Shown: one piece after another, positions 1-9,269 of the stretch
Numbering within the stretch: the first letter of the stretch is position 1
How the letters are laid out: every line of letters begins with the position of its first letter
Source of the DNA: Pseudomonas antarctica
Lineage (GTDB): Bacteria > Pseudomonadota > Gammaproteobacteria > Pseudomonadales > Pseudomonadaceae
Length of the DNA: 64,000 bases
Direction of reading: 5' to 3'
Assembly (NCBI RefSeq): GCF_001647715.1
Contig: NZ_CP015600.1
Span: forward strand, 3,472,001 to 3,536,000
Notes under the pieces: model-generated
What the model was told of the DNA's origin: nothing
What the model saw: only the letters and a program-made list of their open reading frames with translations
Database searches by the model: none
Made by a program: the position numbers and the translations under genes

Positions 1-442
1 AATTGCCCGCCTCGCCAATCGCCAATACAGCGCGAGACAGCATGAAGCCGGCAATCGACACCGGAATCACTGCCAGGCCGATTGCGCCGCTGAGCGCAGC
101 GATCCCCTCGCCCATCGGCACCGAAAACGCATGCATGATCGCGCCGGTGGACCAAATGGCAATCGCCACCACGTAGGCGGCCTTGGTGCCGATCTTGTCG
201 ACAAACCGCCCGGCAAACAGCATGGAAATCGCATAGACAAACTGGAACACCGCCGCAATGTTGGCGTAATCGGTGTTGCTCCAGCCAAATTGTGTCGACA
301 GCTGCGGCGCTAAAAGGCTTAGCACCTGACGGTCGAGGTAGTTGACGGTCGTGGCGAAGAACAACATCGCGCAGATGGTCCAGCGATAGTTGCCGACGGC
401 CGTGCCGACGCGATGGGCGTTGAGGGGCTCATTCAAATTCAT
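1..442 (-). CDS. MFS transporter, hexuronate/ACS type (5' part only)
   Basis: The first 147 residues of a major facilitator carrier run off the left edge of the window. The N-terminus reads MNLNEPLNAHRVGTAVGNYR and continues with WTICAMLFFATTVNYLDRQV, the TM1 pattern of the anion:cation symporter family that carries hexuronates, glucarate and galactonate (ExuT-like). The start is the ATG at 442, placed 48 nt downstream of a good promoter. Substrate is inferred from family resemblance only. An operator matching the FadR-subfamily GntR consensus overlaps the expected transcription start, which suits a sugar-acid carrier induced by its substrate. Confidence 0.8.
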   Translation of the reverse strand, partial: MNLNEPLNAHRVGTAVGNYRWTICAMLFFATTVNYLDRQVLSLLAPQLSTQFGWSNTDYANIAAVFQFVYAISMLFAGRFVDKIGTKAAYVVAIAIWSTGAIMHAFSVPMGEGIAALSGAIGLAVIPVSIAGFMLSRAVLAIGEAGN

Positions 443-489
443 GGCATCACTTTTTATTTTTGTTAGATAGGACATACGCAGCGTCATAT

Positions 490-505
490 GTCGTCGTACA
501 ACCAT
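490..505 (-). promoter_or_regulatory. FadR-type GntR operator, copy 1
   Basis: On the minus strand this reads ATGGTTGTACGACGAC. It contains TTGTACGACGA, an exact fit to the TNGTNNNACNA consensus known for the FadR subfamily of GntR regulators. It lies right after the -10 box of the transporter gene, so bound regulator would block initiation. The same 16 bases recur at 14397-14412. Confidence 0.6.
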
Positions 506-509
506 AACT

Positions 510-538
510 TTTATAGCGGGCTCCCTACACGCTGTCAA
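510..538 (-). promoter_or_regulatory. sigma70 promoter of the hexuronate-type transporter
   Basis: On the minus strand TTGACA (533-538), a 17-nt spacer and TATAAA (510-515) form a near-perfect sigma70 promoter reading toward the ATG at 442. Confidence 0.75.
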
Positions 539-584
539 TCTGAAGATTGCCGTTTATTGAGGTATCAGGCGGATATAGAAATAT

Positions 585-1115
585 TCAACCAGGCACAGTT
601 GTAGGATGACAAACACGAAATACCCGGCTCGGCGCTTTGCCCGGCACATCATCGAGCACGCCGAAAGGCTTCAGCCCAAGCTTCTCCAGCACCCGAATCG
701 AGGCCGCGTGATCGGGCCGTACCAGCCCGAATACCTCGGGAAAATTGAGAGTATCGAACGCCAGCTCCAGCGCATCACGGCCCAATTCGGTGGCATAGCC
801 CTGCCCCCAGGCCTCGACCGCAAAGCGATAACCCAGGTTGATGCGCCGCTCGGTCAGGTAATTGAGCGGCGCGACACCGCCGAAGCCAATCAGGTGGTGC
901 GGTGCTTCGATGCGCGCAATCGCCCACCAGCCGTAACCCTGAGTGGCCCACTGTTCAAGCCAGCGGTCGAGCAAGCGATGGGCATCGTCAAGGCGGGTCA
1001 TGGGACCGGCAGGATTGAACAGGTTCGTCTGTGGATCGCCGAAGATCGCGAACAATCGCTGCACGTCGCTGGGCGATGGTTTGCGGTAGACCAGCCGCGG
1101 GGCAGTGTCGGGCAT
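585..1115 (-). CDS. GNAT family N-acetyltransferase (RimJ/RimL type)
   Basis: A 176-residue protein of usual length for the acetyltransferase_3 family, which moves acetyl from acetyl-CoA to amino groups of proteins or small molecules. Visible features are LIGFGGVAPL (beta strand 4 region), the acetyl-CoA loop around EAWGQGYATELGRDALELAF (Q/R-x-x-G-x-A type motif), and the terminal ASIRVLEKLGLKPFG block typical of RimJ/RimL-like enzymes. The ATG at 1115 is preceded by AGGGAG. It stands alone between the transporter promoter and the divergent proP-like gene; substrate unknown. Confidence 0.85.
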   Translation of the reverse strand: MPDTAPRLVYRKPSPSDVQRLFAIFGDPQTNLFNPAGPMTRLDDAHRLLDRWLEQWATQGYGWWAIARIEAPHHLIGFGGVAPLNYLTERRINLGYRFAVEAWGQGYATELGRDALELAFDTLNFPEVFGLVRPDHAASIRVLEKLGLKPFGVLDDVPGKAPSRVFRVCHPTTVPG

Positions 1116-1268
1116 TCTGATAACTCCCTGGTTAAACCGTGAAGTTCAATGCATCTGCAAAAAAACGCAATTAGTGGTGAATTATTTCGTGTCGGCTTGT
1201 ATCTGAACTGACAGAGCGGTGCCATCGCAACGATGGCACCTCCCCTGTTCAGTTTTAGAGTGGCCCGC

Positions 1269-2771
1269 ATGAAATTACGTAAGAAAAGCGTCAAACCCAT
1301 TGGATTAAAAGACATCACGATTGTCGACGATGCCAAGGTGCGCAAGGCGATCACCGCCGCCGCACTGGGCAACGCCATGGAGTGGTTCGACTTCGGCGTC
1401 TACGGTTTTGTCGCCTATGTGCTCGGCAAGGTGTTCTTCCCGGACGCATCGCCCAGCGTACAAATGATCGCGGCCTTGGGCACCTTCTCCGTGCCCTTCC
1501 TGATTCGCCCCCTGGGCGGCCTGTTCTTCGGCGCCCTGGGCGATAAATACGGACGGCAGAAAGTCCTCGCCGCGACCATCGTGATCATGTCCCTGAGCAC
1601 TTTCGCCATCGGCCTGATTCCAGGGTACGCATCGATTGGCATCTGGGCGCCGATCCTGTTGTTGCTGTGCAAAATGGCCCAGGGTTTCTCGGTGGGCGGT
1701 GAATACACCGGCGCCTCGATCTTTGTCGCCGAATACGCGCCGGACCGTAAACGCGGGTTCCTCGGCAGCTGGCTGGACTTCGGCTCCATCGCAGGCTTCG
1801 TGCTCGGCGCCGGTGTGGTCGTGCTGATCTCCACGATACTGGGTGAAGCCGATTTCGAGGCCTGGGGCTGGCGCCTGCCGTTCTTCCTCGCCCTGCCCCT
1901 GGGCATGATCGGCCTTTATTTGCGCCATGCGCTGGAAGAAACCCCCGCCTTCCAGCAGCACATGGACAAACTTGAACAAGGCGACCGCGAAGGCCTGACA
2001 CACGGCCCCAAAGTATCGTTCAAGGAAGTGGCCACCCAGCACTGGCGCAGCCTGCTGACCTGCATCGGTATCGTCGCGGCCACCAACGTGACTTATTACA
2101 TGCTGCTCACGTATATGCCGAGCTACCTCTCGCATAACCTGCATTACAAAGAAAACAGCGGCGTGCTGATCATCATCGCGATCATGGTCGGCATGCTCTT
2201 CGTGCAACCGTTCATTGGTTTTGTCAGCGACAAAATCGGCCGCAAGCCTTTCATCATCGCCGGCAGTATCGGCCTGCTGTTCTTGGCCATCCCGGCGTTC
2301 ATGCTGATCACCAGCGGCAAGATCGGCCTGATCTTCGCCGGCTTGCTGATCCTGGCCGTGATCCTGAACTTCTACATCGGCGTCATGGCCTCGACCCTGC
2401 CCGCGATGTTCCCCACTCACTTGCGCTACAGTGCGTTGGCCAGTGCGTTCAATGTCTCGGTATTGATCGCCGGCCTGACCCCGACGGCGGTGGCCTGGCT
2501 GGTGGAAAGCACCAACGACCTGTTCATGCCTGCTTACTACCTGATGGTGTTTGCCGTGGTCGGCCTGATCACCGGCCTGACCATGAAGGAAACCGCCAAC
2601 AAGCCCCTGCGCGGCGCGGCACCAGCCGCCTCGGACATGGCAGAAGCCAAGGAGATACTGCAAGAGCACCACGACAATATCGAGCAGAAGATCGAAGACA
2701 TCGACGCCGAAATTGCCGCACTCGAAGCCAAGCGCCAGAACCTGGTGCAGCAGCATCCTCGGATTAACTAA
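1269..2771 (+). CDS. proP: ProP-like osmolyte/H+ symporter (MFS)
   Basis: A 500-residue MFS carrier, matching the length of E. coli ProP, which imports proline, glycine betaine and related compatible solutes under osmotic stress. The N-terminus has LGNAMEWFDFGVYGFVAYVLG, the TM1 signature of the metabolite:H+ symporter family, followed by GALGDKYGRQKVL (loop 2-3). The C-terminal cytoplasmic tail (about residues 460-495) is heptad-rich, with EHHDNIEQKIEDIDAEIAAL, like the osmosensing coiled coil of ProP. I chose ATG 1269 (MKLRKK...) over an upstream ATG at 1233 because it fits the usual ProP N-terminus. Inner membrane. Confidence 0.85.
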   Translation: MKLRKKSVKPIGLKDITIVDDAKVRKAITAAALGNAMEWFDFGVYGFVAYVLGKVFFPDASPSVQMIAALGTFSVPFLIRPLGGLFFGALGDKYGRQKVLAATIVIMSLSTFAIGLIPGYASIGIWAPILLLLCKMAQGFSVGGEYTGASIFVAEYAPDRKRGFLGSWLDFGSIAGFVLGAGVVVLISTILGEADFEAWGWRLPFFLALPLGMIGLYLRHALEETPAFQQHMDKLEQGDREGLTHGPKVSFKEVATQHWRSLLTCIGIVAATNVTYYMLLTYMPSYLSHNLHYKENSGVLIIIAIMVGMLFVQPFIGFVSDKIGRKPFIIAGSIGLLFLAIPAFMLITSGKIGLIFAGLLILAVILNFYIGVMASTLPAMFPTHLRYSALASAFNVSVLIAGLTPTAVAWLVESTNDLFMPAYYLMVFAVVGLITGLTMKETANKPLRGAAPAASDMAEAKEILQEHHDNIEQKIEDIDAEIAALEAKRQNLVQQHPRIN

Positions 2772-2822
2772 CACCTGACCGTGCGTGGTGGTTCGCGCCA
2801 CCACGCCATTGGAGTGCTCAGC

Positions 2823-3329
2823 ATGATTCCAAGCGTCACCGCAGCACATTCGTTACTCAGCGCCGCTGAACGCGCGGCCATCGCCGAAATAGAAGCGACC
2901 ACCAGCATTCTGCAGCTGGTCACCCGTCTGACCGGCATGCGCTTCGCCGGTATCGCCAAATTCACCGATCTGGAATGGGTGGTGTGTTCAGCCTATGACC
3001 CGCTGCAAATGGGGATTCATGTCGATGACGTACTCGACCTGGAAACCACCCTGTGCAGTGAGTTCTGCATCAACCCGCAAACATTGTTCATCCCGCAAGT
3101 CAGCCGGAACGGCCGCTTTGCGGCGCGCCCGGTGGTCAAGCAATACGCCATCGAGAGTTATGCCGGCGCGCCAATCTTCCTGCCCGACGGCCGCCTGTTC
3201 GGCGCACTGTGCGCACTGGATTCGCGGGCGATGCTGTTTGACGACCCCAATCTGCCGGAAACCCTCAGCCTGTTTGCGCGGCTGATTGGCTGTATTTTCT
3301 TCGCTAACTTGACGGCGGCTGATCAGTGA
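2823..3329 (+). CDS. GAF domain protein
   Basis: A 168-residue protein made almost wholly of one GAF domain: ...SILQLVTRLTGMRFAGIAKF, then CSEFCINPQTLFIPQVS and YAGAPIFLPDGRLFGALCAL. Such stand-alone GAF proteins bind small ligands or serve as sensory subunits; no output domain is present. The ATG at 2823 follows the ProP stop by about 50 nt, so co-transcription is possible. Its last 26 bases overlap the 3' end of the convergent AraC gene. The ligand is not identifiable here. Confidence 0.75.
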   Translation: MIPSVTAAHSLLSAAERAAIAEIEATTSILQLVTRLTGMRFAGIAKFTDLEWVVCSAYDPLQMGIHVDDVLDLETTLCSEFCINPQTLFIPQVSRNGRFAARPVVKQYAIESYAGAPIFLPDGRLFGALCALDSRAMLFDDPNLPETLSLFARLIGCIFFANLTAADQ

Positions 3330-4221
3330 CTTTGCCGCGCAGCGCGGCCATATCGCGCTTGGGCGGCATACCAAACAGTCGGCTGTACTCACGGCTGAAC
3401 TGTGACGGGCTTTCATAACCGACCTTGAACGCGGCGCTGGAGACATCCTGATGCTCATTCAACATCAAGCGCCGCGCCTCGTTCAGGCGTAACCACTTCT
3501 GATACTGCAACGGGCTCATCGCCGTCAGCTGCCGAAAGTGATGGTGAAAGGTGGCGGCGCTCATTTGCACGCGCGCAGCCAATTCATCCACGCGCAACGG
3601 CGCGTCGTAATTGAGTTTCAGCCAATCGATCGCCTTGGCAATCCGATAGCCCTGCCCGTCCACGGCGCAGATCTGGCGCAGTCGACCGGCTTGATCGCTC
3701 TTCAACAGCCGATAGTGGATCTCGCGCTGAATCAAGGGGGCGAGCACCGGTATCGCCTCAGGCTCATCCAGCAACGCAACCAGGCGTGCAAACGCCGTCA
3801 GCATGCCTTCGGTGACAGTGCCGATGCCGACCCCCTTCATCACCGCCCGTTGACGGGTTGGCGGCATATCACTCTGGGCGATCAATTCGGCCAGGATGCG
3901 CACATCCAGCTTGAAGGTCAGCCCCAGACAAGGTTTCGCCGGGCTGGCGGCCAGCACCTCTGAGTTGGCCGGAATGTCCAGCGAGGTCAGCAGAAAGCGC
4001 GACGTGTCATACGGGTAGCCCTCGCCGCCGACCCAAAGCTGCTTCTCGCCCTGGGCGACCAACACGATGCTGGGTTCGACCATGCATACCACCGGCGTCG
4101 CCGGCTGCTCGCGCCGATAAAAGCCCAGGCCGGGAATGGGCATGGGGTAATCGCCAGGTGCTGAAACCCGCGAACCAATGGACTGGATCAGCGCGTCCAG
4201 GGGCGATGGATTGATCTTCAT
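3304..4221 (-). CDS. AraC family transcriptional regulator
   Basis: A 305-residue regulator with an AraC_N ligand domain (about residues 25-180) and a C-terminal double helix-turn-helix (about 205-300): LRVDELAARVQMSAATFHHH for the first HTH, and SSAAFKVGYESPSQFSREYS for the second. The start at 4221 (MKINPSPLD...) is preceded by an AGAGG-type site; an upstream in-frame start at 4290 would add a non-conserved tail. It is divergent from the hydrolase/MFS operon starting at 4388, which is the likely target. Confidence 0.88.
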   Translation of the reverse strand: MKINPSPLDALIQSIGSRVSAPGDYPMPIPGLGFYRREQPATPVVCMVEPSIVLVAQGEKQLWVGGEGYPYDTSRFLLTSLDIPANSEVLAASPAKPCLGLTFKLDVRILAELIAQSDMPPTRQRAVMKGVGIGTVTEGMLTAFARLVALLDEPEAIPVLAPLIQREIHYRLLKSDQAGRLRQICAVDGQGYRIAKAIDWLKLNYDAPLRVDELAARVQMSAATFHHHFRQLTAMSPLQYQKWLRLNEARRLMLNEHQDVSSAAFKVGYESPSQFSREYSRLFGMPPKRDMAALRGKVTDQPPSS

Positions 4222-4387
4222 AGCGGGCTCTGTCCTCTCTTCAGTGAACTTTACCCCGGTCGGCACCTGAGCGTCCCCGACATGTGGCAAGACTCAGAGG
4301 ATCAGGCAAGTAATCCAGTGGAACGCACTACAGAAGCCCCGCCCCCATCGGGAAAATGTGCGCACCAACCTCCTCAAGGATCAACGC

Positions 4388-5410
4388 ATGAAACGCTTCT
4401 TGCTCGCCCTGTGTGTGCTGGTCACGTCTTTTTCTTCACTGGGAGCCGATATGTCCAACGGTGCTGACAACTTCTACACAAGCGACAAGGTGACGGTGGA
4501 AAAGGTCACCTTCAACAACCAGTACGGCATGCCCGTTGCGGGCAATCTCTTCATCCCCAAGGGCTTTGCCTCGGGCTCGAAGAACGCCGCAATCATAGTC
4601 GGCCACCCGATGGGCGCCGTCAAAGAACAGAGCGCAAACCTTTACGCGACCAAAATGGCAGAACAAGGCTTCGTCACCCTTTCACTGGACCTGTCGTTCT
4701 GGGGTGAAAGCGCAGGCGTGCCGCGCAACGCGGTGTTGCCCGATCTCTACACCGAAGCCTTCAGCGCCGCCGTGGATTACCTCGGCACCCGCCCACTGGT
4801 TGATCGAGAACGCATCGGCATTATCGGTATCTGTGGCAGTGGCAGCTTCGCCATCGCTGCCGCCAAGATCGACCCACGCCTCAAGGCCATCGCCACGGTC
4901 AGCATGTACGACATGGGGGCGGCCAATCGCAACGGCCTAAAGCATGGGGTGACACTGGAGCAGCGCCAACAGCTGCTTCGCCAGGCCGCCAACCAGCGCT
5001 ATGTGGAATTCCAGGGTGGCAACACCGCCTACACCGGCGGAACCCCGCTGACCCTCACCGGCGATGCGGTGGGCGATGAGTTCTACGACTTCTACCGGAC
5101 CCCGCGCGGCGAATTTACCCCGGCCGGTGCGTCGCCCCAAACGACCACGCGGCCGACGCTGACCAGCAACGTGAAGTTCATGAATTTCTACCCGTTCAAC
5201 GACATCGAGACCATCTCCCCGCGCCCGCTGTTGTTGATTACCGGCGCCGACGCCCACTCCCGCGAGTTCAGTGAAGACGCCTATCGGCGTGCTGCCGAGC
5301 CCAAGGAATTGGTGATTATCCCGGGTGCCGGCCATGTGGACCTGTACGACCGGGTCGACCTCATCCCGTTTGCCAAGCTCAGCACCTTTTTCAAAGGCCA
5401 CTTGAAGTAA
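4388..5410 (+). CDS. secreted alpha/beta hydrolase
   Basis: A 340-residue alpha/beta-hydrolase with an N-terminal signal peptide (KRFLLALCVLVTSFSSLGA). The nucleophile elbow reads GIICGSG-like (GIIGICGSGSFAIAAAK), so the nucleophile appears to be Cys, as in several dienelactone-hydrolase-like relatives. The acid and base lie in LLLITGADAHSREF and IPGAGHVDLYD near the C-terminus. The start at 4388 has AAGGA upstream. Its TAA shares a base with the ATG of the next MFS gene, showing an operon, and the AraC gene at 3304-4221 is divergent. Substrate unknown. Confidence 0.8.
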   Translation: MKRFLLALCVLVTSFSSLGADMSNGADNFYTSDKVTVEKVTFNNQYGMPVAGNLFIPKGFASGSKNAAIIVGHPMGAVKEQSANLYATKMAEQGFVTLSLDLSFWGESAGVPRNAVLPDLYTEAFSAAVDYLGTRPLVDRERIGIIGICGSGSFAIAAAKIDPRLKAIATVSMYDMGAANRNGLKHGVTLEQRQQLLRQAANQRYVEFQGGNTAYTGGTPLTLTGDAVGDEFYDFYRTPRGEFTPAGASPQTTTRPTLTSNVKFMNFYPFNDIETISPRPLLLITGADAHSREFSEDAYRRAAEPKELVIIPGAGHVDLYDRVDLIPFAKLSTFFKGHLK

Positions 5411-6597
5411 TGTCCGATAACACTCATACGCACAGCTGGGGTGCCGTGTTCGCGATGTCATTGGCGGCATTCGCCCTGGTGGCCTCCGAATTCATGCCCG
5501 TAAGCTTGCTCACGCCCCTGGCGAGCGACTTGCACATCTCTGAAGGCCAGGCTGGCCAGGGCATTTCGGTATCCGGGTTGTTTGCCTTGCTCACCAGTCT
5601 GATCATCGCTGCTGTCGCAGCGCGGGTTGAACGCAAACGCCTGCTGCTGGCATTGACCTCGCTGATGATTCTGTCCGGCACCGTGGTGGCGTTAGCGCCG
5701 AACTATCTGACATTCATGCTCGGTCGCGCGCTGATCGGCGTGGCCATTGGTGGTTTCTGGTCACTGTCAGCCGCTACCGCGATGCGCCTGGTGCCTTTGG
5801 CGCAGGTGCCGCGCGCCTTGGCGATCGTCAACGGCGGCAACGCGCTGGCGACCGTGATTGCGGCACCGTTGGGCAGCTTTCTCGGCGGGCTGATCGGTTG
5901 GCGTGGCGCGTTCTTTTGCGTCATCCCGGTCGCCGTTGTGGCCGGCGCCTGGCTGCTGGTGAGCCTGCCTTCGCTCAAGCACGACGACAGGGTCAAGACG
6001 CGCAATGTGTTTCGCCTGATGAAGGATCCCCGCGTAGCCCTGGGCATGCTGGCCGCCAGTGGGTTTTTTATGGGCCAGTTCATGCTGTTCACTTACCTGC
6101 GCCCGTTCCTGGAAACGGTAACCCAGGTCAGTCTTTCCATGCTGTCACTGATGTTGCTGGTACTCGGCCTGGCCGGGCTTGCCGGGACGTTCCTGATTGA
6201 GCGTTTTCTGAAAAACCACCTGTACCACGCGCTGACGGCCATCCCGTTATTGATGGCAACAATTGCCCTGGCGCTGGTTGCATGGGGCAGTTCGCCGGTG
6301 GCGACCACTGTTTTGCTGGGCCTGTGGGGCCTGGTTGCCACCGCCGCGCCGGTGGGCTGGTGGACCTGGCTGTCGCGGGTCCTGCCTGACGATGCCGAGG
6401 CGGGAGGCGGACTGATGGTGGCGATTATCCAGTTGGCGATTGCCTGCGGCGCCACGCTTGGGGGTGTGGTGTTCGACCTGAGTGGCTACCGGGCGACCTT
6501 TGAACTGAGCGCGGGTTTGCTGGGTGTCGCTGGCCTGCTGGCTTACCTGACCTCACGGCGTGTTTCGGTGACACGTGTGGCAACGCGCACTACCTGA
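5410..6597 (+). CDS. MFS transporter, DHA1 (AraJ/YdhP-like) family
   Basis: A 395-residue, 12-segment MFS carrier of the drug:H+ antiporter-1 / sugar-efflux group. The N-terminus has LAAFALVASEFMPVSLLTPL, typical of the AraJ/NepI/SotB branch, and LMLGRALIGVAIGGFWSLSA-like motif C. It overlaps the preceding hydrolase stop by one base, so the two are translated from one message. It probably exports a small compound related to the hydrolase substrate. The 3' end overlaps the convergent AraC gene by 8 bases. Confidence 0.82.
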   Translation: MSDNTHTHSWGAVFAMSLAAFALVASEFMPVSLLTPLASDLHISEGQAGQGISVSGLFALLTSLIIAAVAARVERKRLLLALTSLMILSGTVVALAPNYLTFMLGRALIGVAIGGFWSLSAATAMRLVPLAQVPRALAIVNGGNALATVIAAPLGSFLGGLIGWRGAFFCVIPVAVVAGAWLLVSLPSLKHDDRVKTRNVFRLMKDPRVALGMLAASGFFMGQFMLFTYLRPFLETVTQVSLSMLSLMLLVLGLAGLAGTFLIERFLKNHLYHALTAIPLLMATIALALVAWGSSPVATTVLLGLWGLVATAAPVGWWTWLSRVLPDDAEAGGGLMVAIIQLAIACGATLGGVVFDLSGYRATFELSAGLLGVAGLLAYLTSRRVSVTRVATRTT

Positions 6598-7363
6598 AAA
6601 ACTGACTCGGTGTCTTGCCAAACTGTTTCTTGAACATGCTGGTAAAGGCACTCGGGCTTTCGTAGCCCAACTCGATGGCGACATCAATAATCTTCTCCCC
6701 CACCGCAATGCGCTCCAGCGCCAGCAGCAACCTTGCCTGTTGGCGCCATTGGCCGAAGGTCAGGCCGGTTTCCTTGCGGAACAGGCGCTGGATGGTCTTC
6801 TGGTCCAGGTCCAGTCGATCACTCCAATCAGCGACCGTCGACGCATCGCCAGGGTCGTGTTGCAGCGCCTGGCAAACCCGGTTGATCCGTGGGTCGACGG
6901 GCTGTGGCAGCGACAAGGGCAACGCCGGAAGAATCGCAAGTTCGTCGAGGATCAAGTGCATGATCCTGGCATCACGCGAATCCTCGGCATACGGCGGCTT
7001 CAAACTCACCGACGCCTTGATCAGCTCGCTCAGCAACGGCGAGATACTCACCGCCTTGGTCTCGGTCGGCAGGTTCGGGAAGGCATCGGGCCGCACAAAC
7101 ACACTGCGCATCTTCAGTGTGCCCACGCAGCGCAAAGAGTGGACTTGCCCGCTGGGCATCCAGAAGCCGCGACTGGACGGCACTGTCCACTGGTTCTGCG
7201 CCGAGTGCACCACCATAACGCCTTCGATGGCGTACAGCAGTTGATGCTTCTCGTGGCGATGTTCGGGTATCACCCAATTCTCGGGATAATCGGTGGCGGA
7301 ACTGATGACCGCCCAATCGCCCGCGTCGATCTCCTGCAGAAATAAATCCAGTGGTTTTATCAT
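6590..7363 (-). CDS. AraC family regulator with cupin sensor domain
   Basis: A 257-residue regulator: an N-terminal cupin (PEHRHEKHQLLYAIEGVMVV and SRGFWMPSGQVHSLRC) binds the ligand, and a C-terminal AraC HTH pair (DRLDLDQKTIQRLFRKETG and DVAIELGYESPSAFTSMFKK) binds DNA. The start at 7363 has AAGGG just upstream. It is divergent from the Fsr-like efflux gene at 7508 and is the likely regulator of it; the arrangement of regulator next to efflux carrier is common for this cupin-AraC group. Confidence 0.87.
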   Translation of the reverse strand: MIKPLDLFLQEIDAGDWAVISSATDYPENWVIPEHRHEKHQLLYAIEGVMVVHSAQNQWTVPSSRGFWMPSGQVHSLRCVGTLKMRSVFVRPDAFPNLPTETKAVSISPLLSELIKASVSLKPPYAEDSRDARIMHLILDELAILPALPLSLPQPVDPRINRVCQALQHDPGDASTVADWSDRLDLDQKTIQRLFRKETGLTFGQWRQQARLLLALERIAVGEKIIDVAIELGYESPSAFTSMFKKQFGKTPSQFFR

Positions 7364-7507
7364 TTCGCCCTTTTTGCGACAGTTGCCTCCCGAATTTCGT
7401 GAGACAGGCATTTTTGTCGAATCTAGCATGAACGCCGAAACAATTAGAAATGGGCAGCCGGCATCGTACTGGCTGCCCCTGTTCGCTGCCTTGTATGGAA
7501 TGCCTGC

Positions 7508-8716
7508 ATGTCGACCCTGACCGCGTCACCCGCCGCTGCCACTGCGCCCCAAATAAGCCCGCTGGTCATGCGCGTTCTCGGCGCCTGCGCCCTGGCGCAC
7601 ATGATCAATGACCTGATCCAGGCCGTGCTGCCGTCGATTTACCCGATGCTCAAGGCCAATTACGGGCTGAGCTTCACCCAGGTGGGCCTGATCACCCTCA
7701 CCTTCCAACTGACCGCCTCCCTGCTGCAACCCTGGATCGGCTACCACACCGACCGCCATCCCAAACCCTGGCTGCTGCCGGCGGGCATGGTGTGCACCTT
7801 GATCGGCATTCTGATGCTGGCGTTTGTCGGCACGTTCCCGGCGATACTGCTGGCGGCGGCGCTGGTCGGTGTCGGCTCGTCGACCTTCCACCCGGAAACC
7901 TCCCGCGTGGCCCGTCTGGCTTCCGGCGGCCGCTACGGCCTGGCGCAATCGACCTTCCAGGTCGGCGGCAACACCGGCAGCGCTTTCGGCCCGTTGCTCG
8001 CGGCGGCGATCATCATTCCCTACGGCCAAACCCACATTGCCTGGTTCGGGCTGTTCGCGGTTTTTGCGATTCTGGTGCTGTATGGATTGAGCCGCTGGTA
8101 CCGTCACCACCTCAACCTGTTCAAGCTCAAGCAAGGCGGTAAAGCCACCCATGGTTTGTCCAAAGGACGCGTGACGTTTGCCCTGGTGGTACTGGCGCTG
8201 CTGGTGTTTTCCAAATACTTCTACATGACCAGCCTGACCAGCTACTTCACCTTCTACCTGATCGAAAAGTTCCAGCTGTCGGTGGCCAGTTCGCAGATGT
8301 ACCTGTTCCTGTTCCTTGGCGCGGTAGCGGTCGGCACCTTTGCCGGCGGCCCTATCGGCGACAAGATCGGCCGCAAGAAAGTCATCTGGTTCTCGATCCT
8401 CGGCGCCGCGCCCTTCACCCTGGCGCTGCCCTATGTCGACCTGTTCTGGACCGCGGTGCTCAGCGTGGTGATCGGCTTTATCATCGCCTCGGCCTTCTCC
8501 GCTATCGTGGTCTTCGCCCAGGAACTGGTGCCGGGCAATGTGGGGATGATTGCCGGTATTTTCTTCGGCCTGATGTTCGGTTTCAGCGGGATCGGCGCCG
8601 CGCTGTTGGGCTTGCTCGCCGATAACCATGGCATCGAGTACGTCTACAAGATCTGCTCGTTTCTGCCGCTGACGGGCATCCTCACGGTATTGCTGCCCTC
8701 GACCAAAGGCGTCTGA
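7508..8716 (+). CDS. MFS transporter, fosmidomycin resistance (Fsr) family
   Basis: A 402-residue inner-membrane carrier. The N-terminal half contains AHMINDLIQAVLPSIYPMLK and FTQVGLITLTFQLTASLLQP, and the centre has GSSTFHPETSRVARLASGGR, all characteristic of Fsr, the fosmidomycin efflux pump of E. coli. The real export substrate in this host may differ. The start ATG is preceded by GGAATGCCTGC. It is divergent from the cupin-AraC gene, with a 144-bp shared promoter region. Confidence 0.87.
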   Translation: MSTLTASPAAATAPQISPLVMRVLGACALAHMINDLIQAVLPSIYPMLKANYGLSFTQVGLITLTFQLTASLLQPWIGYHTDRHPKPWLLPAGMVCTLIGILMLAFVGTFPAILLAAALVGVGSSTFHPETSRVARLASGGRYGLAQSTFQVGGNTGSAFGPLLAAAIIIPYGQTHIAWFGLFAVFAILVLYGLSRWYRHHLNLFKLKQGGKATHGLSKGRVTFALVVLALLVFSKYFYMTSLTSYFTFYLIEKFQLSVASSQMYLFLFLGAVAVGTFAGGPIGDKIGRKKVIWFSILGAAPFTLALPYVDLFWTAVLSVVIGFIIASAFSAIVVFAQELVPGNVGMIAGIFFGLMFGFSGIGAALLGLLADNHGIEYVYKICSFLPLTGILTVLLPSTKGV

Positions 8717-8846
8717 CCGGTCAATCATGCCTGGCGCTTGGCGCACATGCGCCCCAGCGCCAGGCATGGGGATGCTGAAGGGTGTTCCTTGACAGGGCTG
8801 CCATGCCGCCATCTCAAGCACGCTCTCTTGCCACGAAAACCGTGGT

Positions 8847-9269
8847 TCATATCAGCCTGGCAACCACCTGGCTGCCCAGCCCGAACAGACAAACCACGCC
8901 CACTGCGTACGTCAGCGTGCGCCAGGGCTGAAGCCCCGTCAGATAGGTTACCGTGTGCGCCACCCGGGCCAGGGTAAAACACCCAAATAGCCAGCCAGTG
9001 ACAACCTCGGCACTGCCCAGCGCCACGCATAACCCACCCACTGCAAAAAACAGCGGAATGTTCTCCAAGTCATTGGCCCAGGCCTGTTTCGCTCGACTGA
9101 CGGGCGCCAGCTCCTCTGATCGCGCGGCGCGGCTGAAGAGCGCTGCATCTTCAACATTGGTGAACGCCAGCCCACGAATTCGGAAGAACCCCTGATAGCA
9201 GGAGATCGCAAACATCTTCAGGCACAGCACCAGCACGCAGATTGCGTAGACACTCAACAGGTCATTCAT
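8847..9269 (-). CDS. MAPEG family membrane protein
   Basis: A 140-residue protein with four predicted membrane helices, the size of bacterial MAPEG proteins (relatives of microsomal glutathione transferase). Typical blocks are RAARSEELAPVSRAKQAWAN, then NDLENIPLFFAVGGLCVALG and FTLARVAHTVTYLTGLQPWR, with the conserved N-x-x-E (NDLENIP) and the R-x-x-H pair. The start ATG at 9269 lies inside the end of the upstream gene (8-bp overlap), so the two form an operon. Confidence 0.85.
   Translation of the reverse strand: MNDLLSVYAICVLVLCLKMFAISCYQGFFRIRGLAFTNVEDAALFSRAARSEELAPVSRAKQAWANDLENIPLFFAVGGLCVALGSAEVVTGWLFGCFTLARVAHTVTYLTGLQPWRTLTYAVGVVCLFGLGSQVVARLI

Noticed and set aside
1305..2849. 514-residue ORF antisense to the proP-like gene, and a similar one (431 residues) antisense to the fsr-like gene
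   Set aside because: His/Gln/Asp-rich translations typical of antisense frames of membrane protein genes. Not genes.
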